Origin: Cytophagales bacterium | GTDB lineage: Bacteria; Bacteroidota; Bacteroidia; Cytophagales; Cyclobacteriaceae | DNA length: 64,000 bases | Assembly: GCA_017303795.1 (NCBI GenBank) | Contig: JAFLBR010000002.1 | Location: 124,001 to 188,000, forward strand | Direction: 5' to 3' | Part shown: piece by piece, positions 34,428-44,600 of the stretch | Numbering within the stretch: position 1 is the stretch's first letter | Layout: each line of letters starts with the position of its first letter | Position numbers and translations under genes: made by a program | Notes under the pieces: generated by a model | The model's input: only the letters and a program-made list of their open reading frames with translations | Told to the model about the DNA's origin: nothing | The model's database searches: none

Positions 34428-36038
34428 TTAGTAATGCTGACTGTCCTTTGTTGTCATGGCACTATTGATCGGATATGGTTTTAATTTTTGCTTGGCCATT
34501 GGCTCTTGCCATTGGATGCCGAACTGTCTGAAGAAGTCCAGAGTGCTCTTAGGTGCGTACCTGTTCTTGGTTATGTTCACTACACCTTTATGTACCTCAC
34601 CAGCAATCTCTGCGATATGCTCCCAATCTTTTCCACCTTTGAAATCCCCGGCTTTGGTATGCTGAAGGATAAAGATGAATGCTTTGTCAGGATGTTCCTT
34701 ACGAATCTCTTTGTATTCATTGATTTTCAATCCAAGGTCATTCACTGAATCAAGAATGATAAACTGATAATCCGAAAGGTCAGGGTCTTGCAAGTTTTCA
34801 GCGAAGTGCAACCTTGATGGCAGAGGATTCAAAAATTCGTTCACCTTCTTGGTCATGGTTGGCGAAGCAAACTCTTCCGATGAGACGTAAAGCACATTAC
34901 CGAAATTCTCAGCAAGGTATTGCGCAAGCTTTAGCAGGAAGATGGTTTTTCCATTATGCGGCTCACCATGAAACATCATAGTGAAGTTCCTTGCCGGATT
35001 TCCGAACAGAGAATGCCAGAATGAAAAGAAATTAAGCAAATCAAGCTTACGGGTTGCCATTTCTTCCGCAGTCAGCACTCCACTGAGTCCCCTGTTGTGC
35101 GAACAAGCCCCACGACTTGCATCGGAGTAGGTTTTACTCTTGCATGGTCTTAACTTCTTTCCGCCTGTATCATAAATTCTTCCTACCTCATTTTTGCATC
35201 CACAAGCTTTTACGATTCCTTCCAATCCATTTAGTTCAGCTTTTGAAATTGACACTTTAGCACTCGACCGTTGTCTCAGACTTTTGTAGATAGCATTTAC
35301 TTTATCGGCATAGGGATCATCCTTGGTCAGCTTCTTTTTGTCAACCAGGTTCTCCAGGTACTTGATGAAATCATTTATCTTCTTCTGGTCATCTTTTCCT
35401 TGGAGACCGATGTAGCGTTTAATAGCGGTTATCGACTGATACACCTTTTCACCACCTGCGATTGCGACAAGGTGATTCAGGTCTTTATCGTTGATCGCAA
35501 AAGACTCATCTCCCTTCATCTTGTTATATGCCTGAACAAGCTTGTTCTGAATCATTTCAATTTCTTCCGACAATGGCGAGGTCTTGCGGATGAGCTTTTG
35601 AACGATGGAACGTTGCAATGCTTTGATGAAAGCAAGTATGGCATTGGGCGACTTAACCTTGTTGTGTAACCCGACATACCTTTTAATAAACTTCACCTCC
35701 TCACGGATATGCTCAACGTGTTTTACATTCTTTGGCTCTTTTTTTTCTTTAACCGTTCTCTGCTTCGTTTTTTGTTCTGCCTTTTTGACTGGAGGTTTTT
35801 TCGTCTTCGATGGCTCAGGGGTTATGCTTTTCGGACTGACTGTATTTGCATACTCATTCAACTTTTGAAAATACAGGTCTATCACTTTCTTAATGCCTTC
35901 GCTGCTTTGGTAGTTCGCCCAATTGGTTCCATTGGAGGTACTCTTCACAACCAGGTCATGTCCTTTCTTTAGCGTTTCCGGAAAGGTCTCTATACCGATC
36001 CGCTCCACTTCAATAAAATAATTACTAGCCGTTATCAT
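34428..36038 (-). CDS. RecA/RadA-like P-loop ATPase with long N-terminal extension
   Basis: Protein of 536 aa. The C-terminal ATPase has a Walker A GEPHNGKT around 358-365 and a Walker B-like YQFIILDSVNDLG followed by AFIFILQHTK, typical of RecA-fold enzymes. The N-terminal 320 residues are basic, helix-rich and contain TSNGTNWANYQ near 34-44, Lys-rich linkers (about 85-110) and a Cys pair (ACGC...). Probably a DNA-dependent ATPase or loader for the adjacent helicase, whose gene ends at the base where this one begins (36038). The substrate and role are inferred. Confidence 0.75.
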   Translation of the reverse strand: MITASNYFIEVERIGIETFPETLKKGHDLVVKSTSNGTNWANYQSSEGIKKVIDLYFQKLNEYANTVSPKSITPEPSKTKKPPVKKAEQKTKQRTVKEKKEPKNVKHVEHIREEVKFIKRYVGLHNKVKSPNAILAFIKALQRSIVQKLIRKTSPLSEEIEMIQNKLVQAYNKMKGDESFAINDKDLNHLVAIAGGEKVYQSITAIKRYIGLQGKDDQKKINDFIKYLENLVDKKKLTKDDPYADKVNAIYKSLRQRSSAKVSISKAELNGLEGIVKACGCKNEVGRIYDTGGKKLRPCKSKTYSDASRGACSHNRGLSGVLTAEEMATRKLDLLNFFSFWHSLFGNPARNFTMMFHGEPHNGKTIFLLKLAQYLAENFGNVLYVSSEEFASPTMTKKVNEFLNPLPSRLHFAENLQDPDLSDYQFIILDSVNDLGLKINEYKEIRKEHPDKAFIFILQHTKAGDFKGGKDWEHIAEIAGEVHKGVVNITKNRYAPKSTLDFFRQFGIQWQEPMAKQKLKPYPINSAMTTKDSQHY

Positions 36039-39000
36039 TACGCTGCAAAGTTTAATAGTTCTAATTCGAGTTCCAGAGCAAGAGCTTCAAGCTCCAGTTG
36101 CTCCATTTCAGATTGTGATTGTTTAGGAAGCATGACGATGGTAGGCCTTGTCCTTGGTTCCTTCTTCGGAATCTCTCCTTTAATTACTTCGTATTGCGGA
36201 GGACTAAGCGAAACGCTATCGTTGAACTTCTCTTGAAGCACATTTACAAACTCATCAATTCTTCCTTCTCCCAATGATGCCGTCATTCGGTCAGAAATCT
36301 TTTCAAAGTTGTTTCCATCGACAATCTTCAAGAGGTCTGGATCAAGATAAGTATCACCACCCTTCGACCGTGAGGATGAAACTACAATCTTGAATTTCCC
36401 AGGCTGTCGAAAAATCGATACTCCATTCTTTGTTGTGATACTCGCTCCAATCGTTAAAGACCGGATGATCTTAATTGCTCTGGAAATGGGTACGACTGTT
36501 TTTTGCCCAACATCATTTCCTGGCTCCCAATATTCGGGCATGAGGATTCCTTTCTTGATTCCTCCATCAATAGTAGTATAACTGACAAGTTTCCCTTTGT
36601 AAGCACTGAAAGCTTGAAGAACATTTCCGGTAATGATGTGCCGTATCTTTCTATCAACCGTACTCTCTTTAATAGAGGCTTCCCATTTTGCCAAAAGCGA
36701 TTCCTTTTCAAGGTGCGGTAATCCGACACTTGAACCAATGATGGCTCTTACGTCTTGTGCGTAGCTTGCTGGAATGGAGATGTACTTGTTACTACTTGCC
36801 AATGCAAAACGAAGACGCATAGAACTTGGCGCATACGGGTTCTTCTTTTTCTTGTCAATGATGAAACCGAGGAAGACAGCAGGCACAAGTTCCTGACCTC
36901 CCTCATAACTACTCACGGGATAATTCAGATTTCGTCCTACATAAAAAGAAGTGAAAATGGACTCCAGATATTGTCTGCGATTGTTGAATGAGCGTTTTAT
37001 CTTTTCCTCCGAATCACTCATCGCTTTATGAAGCTCAGTGGTTCTGGCTTTAATAGCCTCTTGTGCTTCGGTAGCATTACCTTTCTCAACAAGTTTTTGA
37101 ATCTTCTTCTCTTCAGGAACCTTTTGCATGAGGTCTTCATAGTACGCCACATTATCCGCGATTTCCTTTTGAAGCTGCGACTCCATGTAGCCTTCATACT
37201 CCAGCTTCACTTCCTTTTGCAATTCCCTTCCATCTTTTCCCTGGAGTGATTCTGCAAGTAGGTTGCTTAACTCTTGCATAGAGAATGGTTTCTTGAGAAC
37301 GTTGGCCATGACTGTTTCCAAAATGCTATCGTCCCCAAACTCGCTTGTTCCTCCCTTACCCACAATCACGGTTCTGGAAGATTGTGTCTCTGCCTGAAGA
37401 TCCATCGCCTCCACTTCAAGGTCATACTCACCTATTTGTTTGAGATACTCTACATACTCACTGTAACGATTCGCGATTTCATTATAGAAGTCTTGCTGCA
37501 TAAGTGTTGATAGCACTGCCACTCTTCCAGAAACTCTGTGTGCAGCATCTTCTAATTCCGCTCCATCTACTTCGCGTGTTGAAAGACCCAATGGATCATC
37601 GAGGAGCATATTTACCTCTACATTCTCCTTTAGGTATTCAGCTACTATCCTGTCCCCATACTTATTCAGGAAGTCCGGAACATCCAGAATTTTTGTAGAT
37701 GACTTTTGGTTAGAGGTCGTGTTTGCATCCAGGGACTTCAACTTCTTCTGAAGCATCATCATCAATCGCTTCTCAGCGGGAATAGCAGAGTTAACGTAAT
37801 CATAGATAGGTTTAAAAATCTGTCCGGTGCGGTTTATCCGTCCACGTTTCTGAACCTCCGTATTTATGTCAAGCTCTGCTTGCAACACAATCATTACCCG
37901 CTGCTTCACTTTATCCTTCGAAACTTTTGGAGTTACAATGGCATGAGCGGAAGCTCCCGTACTTCCGGACTGATTGATTAGCAGAACGTCTGCCTCGTTA
38001 TTATTGAACTGACGAAAGGCATCATTGGTGTTAATCCGTTTTCGAGTAAGCACAAGTGCCTTGTTGGTCTTCGAATTGATTTGAAGTTCGTATTTACGAC
38101 CTGTAACCTCTGCCACTTTATATCCAGCTTCTGTAATTTTTCGAACAATCACATCAATGGGAGAAATGGTTATTCCAGTAGATGCTTCTTTGATTCTCTC
38201 ACTTATGCGGAAGTACTCAGCCTGGGCTTCTAAAGGGAAATCGGAGATTTCAAACTTCTTGAAAACCTTCTGACCATCCGTGTCGGTTTCCGTGTAACGC
38301 AAAATTCCATCAAGTCCCTTTTGAAGCACTACAGAAAAATCTGCATTAATGGTGTCACCATCGGTAACAGCGAGACCCGCATCATTCTCCATTTGTTCAA
38401 TAAAACTTCCCATCGTGCTGGCGAAGGCGATAACAGGTTTTTTGCCTTCCTTCAATCGTGCAATAGCTCGCTCTGCAACGGCTTCAGCTTTGATGCTGAA
38501 AAGCATTTGATTAATCACGTTGAATACTTTGGAGAAGTATGGCAGGTTATCTACTCCGGCTTGTGATGTTCCTTCTCGAATCTCCACTTGCTTTCCTTCG
38601 GCCACTGCAATGTCATCCAACTCTTCCACAATCTCATCTACATAGGTAGTTTGAAACTTGATAATGTCCCGAATGATGGAAGTGATATTGTCTGCAATGG
38701 CTTTATGCTCTTGCTCTTTATCCTCAAGGGTAATGTAGTTTACTTCCACGCCTTCGAATGAGCGCTCTCTTCGTATCATCTGACCTTCTGCTACAAGCTG
38801 ACTCGCCAGGATTTCTTGCAAGGCTACTCCACCTTTAGTAATTGCTTCAATCAGCGCATCTCTTGTCATACTTGCATCGCGGATAGAAGTTTTCATCGCA
38901 TAGATGGGCATGTTATCCGGACGCTTGGCGAAAGTTGCTGACAAGAAAACTACTCCCCTCGACTTAGATAATGCAGACTGCATGAAGTTTCCGGTATTAC

Positions 39001-40705
39001 CAGAACCGGATGAGTTATGAGCTTCATCCATGATGACAATGTTGTCTTCTGCTATCGCATTTAAGAATGCAGGTTTTGTTGGCTTCTTATCTGGAGAGTT
39101 GAACTGTGAATAAGTTGCTACCGCAAAATGAAAGTTTCGCGGTATGCGCTGCCCCTCAAATATTCTGCTTTGGTCTGCTGCCGGAAGTGCCTGGTAGATG
39201 ATGTTTCCATCTTCATCCTTGATGTCAGTCTTACTCTCGCGACCATTGACAATGAATGGAACAAGGTGCGAAGAACCTATCGCTGACAAATCACGATAAA
39301 TGTCAGAGAACAAATTTGCCTTTTCAGTAATAAAGACAGGTTGAACTCCTTGCTCAACTGCATAACGAATAATAGATGCAGCAATTCGACCTTTACCAAT
39401 TCCTGTTTGGTCTCCGATAATCATACCAACGCCTCTTTCTTCAATGTTATAAATTGACATCGCTACTGCATCAATCTGTTCTGCTGATAAAGCTTTGCAT
39501 AGTTCTACATTGCTACGATAGTTAAGTTTGATTCGTACATACTCATCTATATCACCACCTACTGCTTCCTTAATTCTCTGCAATGCACTGTGGGTTTCGA
39601 AGCCCATTGAATCAGGCACTACCGTATTGAGCACAAAGCAACTGCTTGATGCAGGAGTATATGGCATACCGAGTTCATCGAAGCTCATTAATTCAAGCTC
39701 CAGGGCAAGAGCCTGGGCTTCTAATTCAATTTTTGTCATTGTAAATTCTTGTCTTGGTGTTGTTACGCTCATCACTCGCTCATACAACTCTTCAAAGGAA
39801 TCAACTACTGCATCGCGTTCTGCATTTTTTAAAGGAGCTGCACCGGAGGGTTGAGATTTTCGTCCATCAATCAGCATTAACCTCGTATCGAACGAAGTTC
39901 CTTGACGGGAATAGAGTTTGGAGCCATCAATGGGAATGACATCGACTACATTATATCTGCTGAAGAGGTAATTAAAGAAGAAGCGGTTTTTCCCCTTTTG
40001 AATTCTTCCCTTCTTATCATAGCGTGTATGTCCTCCAATAATAATGGCAGCTTTACCATTATCCTTCATGCAATCCAATGCGCGTAGGGCCATGAGATGA
40101 TCGAGGACTTCAATATTGAAGCTCTCGTATTTTACCTCCCGATCTAAAAGTCCGAAAGGCGGATTTGTTAAGATGGCGTCAAACTTCCTTTCAAATTCTT
40201 TGAATGGTTGTGTGGCATCTTGCTTTAATACTTGACGATAGCCCTGGTCAGCTAAGTTCGATCTTCTTAGCTCATCAATTTCATTGACAATAACTCTGGA
40301 GGGATTGGCGGCAATGGTAAGCAGACCATTTCCAGCAGACGGTTCAAACGCAGAAATATTTTGTTCCGCATTGGTGAAAATTCCAGCAAGAAATGAAATG
40401 GGAGCCGGAGTACTGTATTGTTGTAATAGGATACTCTGACTTGTGCGGTGAGAAATATTTACCTGACTTTTGTAAAGCTCAACAATACTCCAATACTTAT
40501 CTTCAATAACTAATGATGAAAGTGCAATGCTTCTTGCTTTCAGAACAATAGCAAGTTCAGTGTATTCTTTTACCTCAGATTTATCAGTGATTCCGTAAGA
40601 CGAGGCAATGCTCTCAATAGATTTTCTATTGTGCTTATTCTTTGCATCCAGCTCCCTGCGAACGTGCTGAAGAAATTGTGCCTTTAAAATGATTTTGCCC
40701 CTCAT
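36038..40705 (-). CDS. Methyltransferase-helicase fusion of strawberry-notch type
   Basis: Protein of 1555 aa. An N-terminal adenine-type methyltransferase has motif I AFEPSAGNGLL (119-129) and catalytic NPPFG (181-185). An SF2 helicase of the strawberry-notch type follows with Walker A GDQTGIGKGR (431-440), DEAH (560-563), SATFAKRP and C-terminal RGRINRTGQIFKP. Similar fusions occur in phages and plasmids, where some (DarB-like) protect incoming DNA from restriction. A short acidic-Leu helix is present twice (about 326-342 and at the extreme C-terminus). Transcription probably starts in the 119-bp gap that carries a palindrome. Confidence 0.9.
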   Translation of the reverse strand: MRGKIILKAQFLQHVRRELDAKNKHNRKSIESIASSYGITDKSEVKEYTELAIVLKARSIALSSLVIEDKYWSIVELYKSQVNISHRTSQSILLQQYSTPAPISFLAGIFTNAEQNISAFEPSAGNGLLTIAANPSRVIVNEIDELRRSNLADQGYRQVLKQDATQPFKEFERKFDAILTNPPFGLLDREVKYESFNIEVLDHLMALRALDCMKDNGKAAIIIGGHTRYDKKGRIQKGKNRFFFNYLFSRYNVVDVIPIDGSKLYSRQGTSFDTRLMLIDGRKSQPSGAAPLKNAERDAVVDSFEELYERVMSVTTPRQEFTMTKIELEAQALALELELMSFDELGMPYTPASSSCFVLNTVVPDSMGFETHSALQRIKEAVGGDIDEYVRIKLNYRSNVELCKALSAEQIDAVAMSIYNIEERGVGMIIGDQTGIGKGRIAASIIRYAVEQGVQPVFITEKANLFSDIYRDLSAIGSSHLVPFIVNGRESKTDIKDEDGNIIYQALPAADQSRIFEGQRIPRNFHFAVATYSQFNSPDKKPTKPAFLNAIAEDNIVIMDEAHNSSGSGNTGNFMQSALSKSRGVVFLSATFAKRPDNMPIYAMKTSIRDASMTRDALIEAITKGGVALQEILASQLVAEGQMIRRERSFEGVEVNYITLEDKEQEHKAIADNITSIIRDIIKFQTTYVDEIVEELDDIAVAEGKQVEIREGTSQAGVDNLPYFSKVFNVINQMLFSIKAEAVAERAIARLKEGKKPVIAFASTMGSFIEQMENDAGLAVTDGDTINADFSVVLQKGLDGILRYTETDTDGQKVFKKFEISDFPLEAQAEYFRISERIKEASTGITISPIDVIVRKITEAGYKVAEVTGRKYELQINSKTNKALVLTRKRINTNDAFRQFNNNEADVLLINQSGSTGASAHAIVTPKVSKDKVKQRVMIVLQAELDINTEVQKRGRINRTGQIFKPIYDYVNSAIPAEKRLMMMLQKKLKSLDANTTSNQKSSTKILDVPDFLNKYGDRIVAEYLKENVEVNMLLDDPLGLSTREVDGAELEDAAHRVSGRVAVLSTLMQQDFYNEIANRYSEYVEYLKQIGEYDLEVEAMDLQAETQSSRTVIVGKGGTSEFGDDSILETVMANVLKKPFSMQELSNLLAESLQGKDGRELQKEVKLEYEGYMESQLQKEIADNVAYYEDLMQKVPEEKKIQKLVEKGNATEAQEAIKARTTELHKAMSDSEEKIKRSFNNRRQYLESIFTSFYVGRNLNYPVSSYEGGQELVPAVFLGFIIDKKKKNPYAPSSMRLRFALASSNKYISIPASYAQDVRAIIGSSVGLPHLEKESLLAKWEASIKESTVDRKIRHIITGNVLQAFSAYKGKLVSYTTIDGGIKKGILMPEYWEPGNDVGQKTVVPISRAIKIIRSLTIGASITTKNGVSIFRQPGKFKIVVSSSRSKGGDTYLDPDLLKIVDGNNFEKISDRMTASLGEGRIDEFVNVLQEKFNDSVSLSPPQYEVIKGEIPKKEPRTRPTIVMLPKQSQSEMEQLELEALALELELELLNFAA

Positions 40706-40713
40706 CCCCTGAT

Positions 40714-40733
40714 ATTCTATTCGAAAATAGAAT
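40714..40733. promoter_or_regulatory. Palindrome upstream of methyltransferase-helicase gene
   Basis: ATTCTATT, CGAA, AATAGAAT: a perfect 8-bp inverted repeat, 9 bp before the ATG at 40705, framed by CCCC and GGGG. Its position between start codon and presumed promoter suits an operator or a leader hairpin. Two copies of ACGATTA (40773-40779 and 40803-40809), 30 bp apart, lie further upstream. Confidence 0.4.
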
Positions 40734-40824
40734 GGGGACTAAGGGAAGGTTAAGGTTTGTTAATGACCGTTTACGATTATTAAAGATTTTAAAAGATTGT
40801 TAACGATTAATTTTTCGCCTTTAA

Positions 40825-41673
40825 TCATCTCGTAAGAAAAGGATGATTAATGCTTTCTTCCTCAATCCATTTTGAAGGCATTAGATTATCCATAATTTGC
40901 TTGGCCTCAATAGTGAAAAGCGAATAATCAATTTTGGTTTTCCACTTTGAAACCGTGTCCGAGAACTTTATAGGCTCTTGTGGAATAAGTATTTGAATAC
41001 CTGGAAAAATATTTTTCTTTATGTCTTGGTAAATTTCAATTCCTCTATTGTCCCAATCGCATAAATAGTAGAACGGGATAGCAGGTTCGACTACAAACTT
41101 TAATTTGGCTGTATTTCTTCCTCCTGCATACCAAAGCTCAATGTCATCAAGTCTAGGTTTGGTCAATTGATTGAGGTTCTCACAAAGTATGATTGACTTA
41201 GGAACTTTAGTTCTACAATGGAGAATGAACAGAAATTGCTGCTCATGTTCTTTTGCGGGTAATTCTACTACATGCAAAATCTTAAGTATGGCCTTGTAAA
41301 GTGCACTACCTTCAGTTAAATACTTTGCACTATCAAAGTATATGGTGGATATTTCTTTTTTAGTTTTTCCTGTAATTAATATCTCCTCCTTGTCACTTTG
41401 AATTCTCAAAAGTGCAGCAAGTTCAGTTTCTTCAAAATTGGTCTCCAATAAGTCTAGCGAATCAAGTAACGTATTAAATGATTTATATTTTAATAATAAT
41501 TCCTTCCTATAAAAGGAGTCATACAGTTCCGTTTTCACTAAGGTTTTTTGATCTTGTTCTGCTATTAACTCCATTTCTTGCCAACGCTTTACTAATGGAA
41601 TCTTTAGAACCACGCTGGAAGTTACTCCATCCATGAATAGGCTATGTAGCTGCTTAATTTCCTTCCAAGTCAT
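40825..41673 (-). CDS. jetD: JetD-like Toprim nuclease subunit (Wadjet)
   Basis: Protein of 282 aa, the fourth gene of a jetABCD-type operon. The C-terminal half has the Toprim acidic set of topoisomerase VI-A/JetD: ILCENLNQL (Glu165), then WYAGGRNT and YYLCDWDNRGIEIYQDIK (Asp206, Asp208). JetD is the nuclease that cuts DNA once the SMC complex has extruded a small circle. The N-terminal part is shorter than in classical JetD of about 400 aa, so the arm domain seems reduced. It overlaps jetC by 20 nt. A divergent subtype is likely. Confidence 0.82.
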   Translation of the reverse strand: MTWKEIKQLHSLFMDGVTSSVVLKIPLVKRWQEMELIAEQDQKTLVKTELYDSFYRKELLLKYKSFNTLLDSLDLLETNFEETELAALLRIQSDKEEILITGKTKKEISTIYFDSAKYLTEGSALYKAILKILHVVELPAKEHEQQFLFILHCRTKVPKSIILCENLNQLTKPRLDDIELWYAGGRNTAKLKFVVEPAIPFYYLCDWDNRGIEIYQDIKKNIFPGIQILIPQEPIKFSDTVSKWKTKIDYSLFTIEAKQIMDNLMPSKWIEEESINHPFLTR

Positions 41674-44600
41674 TATTCTTAATTAAATATTCCTCCAGTT
41701 CAATATTCTTTGATTTAGTTTTGAAGAAACTCATAGGTGTGTAATTCCTAAACTTATCTTCCTTTCCCTTTACTAGCATATGCAAATACCATTCTTCGTC
41801 CGTATATGAGCCAAAGGGCTTAGGTGTCATAGTAATTAACTGATAACCAAATCTCTTGGCGATTTGAGGGAAAATATTAAAGTTAGTATCGTCAATGTTT
41901 GATAACTCTTCGATGATTATGAATCTTATACCTAGATGTTTCTCTTGTTGTTTCTGAACAATTGATAGCCTTCCGATACATAAAAGAGCAAGTGCGGTAT
42001 AAGCTTGTCCGCCACTTCCGGAGTTCTGTTTTCCATCATCGTCTTCCATCCTAACGTTTATAGTAAAATAATATTTAGGGTCTAATAAATTAGATGGATC
42101 AGGATTTGCAGAGCTATAAAATTGTTTCGCAATATTTCGTATCAGATTTTCAGGTGTGTTGTCTTGTGAAGGAAAATCTTCGGGATTTGTAAACAGGTCA
42201 ATGCCATGTTTATGAACTCTAGTCTTTTCCTTCATTTTTTGAATCCAGTCAATGTTAATATCCTTTTTAGGTGAAAATTCTACCCTAAACTTGTAACTAT
42301 CACTAATTCTATTTTTCTCAAAAAAGAAGTTTAGATTTAGAATTGTTTTGTAGAAGTCATCATATTGTTTTTCAACCATCCCAAAAACTTCGGTCAGTAT
42401 TTTCAATTGAAGTTCACCCAATGTCTTTAGGTTGTCATTCAATTCTGAAAGTTTATTGGTTAAGTGCTCTAGTCCTATCTTTCCACAAAGGAGGCTTACC
42501 AAAGAATAAAAGTTGAAGTAAGGGAGACCATCTGATTTATAGATTTCTGGATTTCGATTGATTGATTTCGATTCTTCAAACATTTCAGCCACGTGAGAGT
42601 ATTCTGAATTGTAGCGAGTTTGTAAGGTCTCATATTCAGTTTTTAGATTATCCACAATTTCTTGAGTTACATCACCCATTTGAAGCTGATTTCCAAAGAT
42701 AACGTCTGTGTTTTCTTCTAAATTCCTTTTTGCTTCTTTAAACTGAAGTTCGGAATGGGTCTTATTTGATTTCAGTATAGGGATATTTCTTCTGCACTCA
42801 TCAATGATACCTTTTTGATCATCACGTTTTGATTTGGTTTTAAGACGAGTTTTCTCTAGCGCCTTTATTTCTTTTTTATTCTCGCTACGAGTCTCAATAA
42901 GCTTATCCAAATCAATTAGTCGTAAATCAAGATTAAGCCTTTCAATTGGTTTTGTGTGTTCCTTCTTAATTTCATTGATATGATCGTTAAGTAATTCTGT
43001 TAGGTCTTCAAGATTTTGCTTAAGCTTTGTCTCAATGACCATTGAATCTCCAATTAGTTTATCAATTTTCGCGTTAAGCTCTGAAGCTGTTCTGTTCAAG
43101 GAATCAATTTCAAATAGTTGTTGAAAATTCGTAATTGCAAAATTGATATTCTCTTCTGTAAATAAGCTATTAGGTTGCCAGTTCTGATACTTCTCCCTAT
43201 CAACATATATATTAAAGTAAGCTTTGTTGAATCCAATGTTGTTTAAAGCTTCATTTAACGCCCTTATTTCTTCACTCTCATTTTCCAACTCAGCAATCTC
43301 ACCTTTGATGTTTTCTTTATCGTTTTCAATCGCTTGTTGAAGTTTTCCCTTACTGTTAAATATTTGCTTTGAAACTAGTGGATAATACTCTGAAACATCG
43401 CCTAAGTTTACCCAAATTCCTTCACCATCACTTTCAAACGAACCTAACAATCCCTTTGGGTTTAAAGTATATCTTTTGCCCTGGATAGCTGAGATTCTCT
43501 TTGTGAAAATCTCCTTAAAATGCATTACAATTGTTTCTTGTTCTCGAGACAGGACTTCGTTGTTCTTAATAGCCCAATTAAAAAGCGAGTCAGGATTATT
43601 GCCATCGTAAAGAGATAAGACTTCCTTTAGCGTTCTTACAGAGTTTGTGAGAGTTCTACTTTTCTCATTGTAATAGTCGTATGCATTAGAGTAGTCTTTG
43701 CTCCATAGAGAATCTTCAAACTCTCTAAATAAATTCATTCCACTTAACGTATCGAGTTTCCTTTTATACTCCTTTTTAAGTTGATAATCGTTAAAAGCAT
43801 TTTCTATTTGTTCAATTGTTTTGTATTCCTCTGTTATTGGTCTAACTCTCGCTACAGTCTCAATGAAATTCTGTTTCTCTCGAAGTTCCTTCTTTAGAGA
43901 CTCAATATTCTGCTTCCCAGCCTCTGCTTGTTGTTCTTCCAGCCGTACTCTAACCTCATTACATATTTCTTTCTGCTCAAGCATTTTTGAGTAAGAGGCT
44001 ATGATTTGTGTGTCGTATTCCTCCGAAGAACCCTTAAATTCATCAATTGCTTTATTCAGCTTGTTCTCATTATCATTAAATGTCCTTTCGTCTGATTTAA
44101 AGTGATTGAACAACAAATGGCAGTTTTTAAGGAGGTACTCCTTTTTGGAATTATCGTATGTGTTAAACGTCAGTTGCAAGTGCTCCAGTTTCTCTTGCTT
44201 TAATTTCAAGGTTTCAATCTCTTGCTTAGAGGTGTGGAAGTTTCTGATATGCTCATTTAGCACTTCTTTTCTTGTCTCAAAAGTTGCTTTGATTTCATCG
44301 TTATCTTCGAATAGAAAATCTTGCAAGCTTTTAGACTTGTTAATATCAAGAGTCTTTGCTCTTGAGAACGACTGCAAAACCTTAGCAAAAGATTTTAGAT
44401 TGACTTCTTTTGTTAAGTCAATGGGAAGTATCTGATTTTTGAAAAGTAAGTCAAAGTAATTGTTTACTTCTTCTTTATTAAAGAAATCCTTGAGATGAAT
44501 CTTATAGCTATCATACAGATGTCTCTTTAATGCCTTTAAGTCATATATATGTCCTGTATCCGCAATGAAGTCCTTGGCTTTAAGAATATGCTTAAATGTC

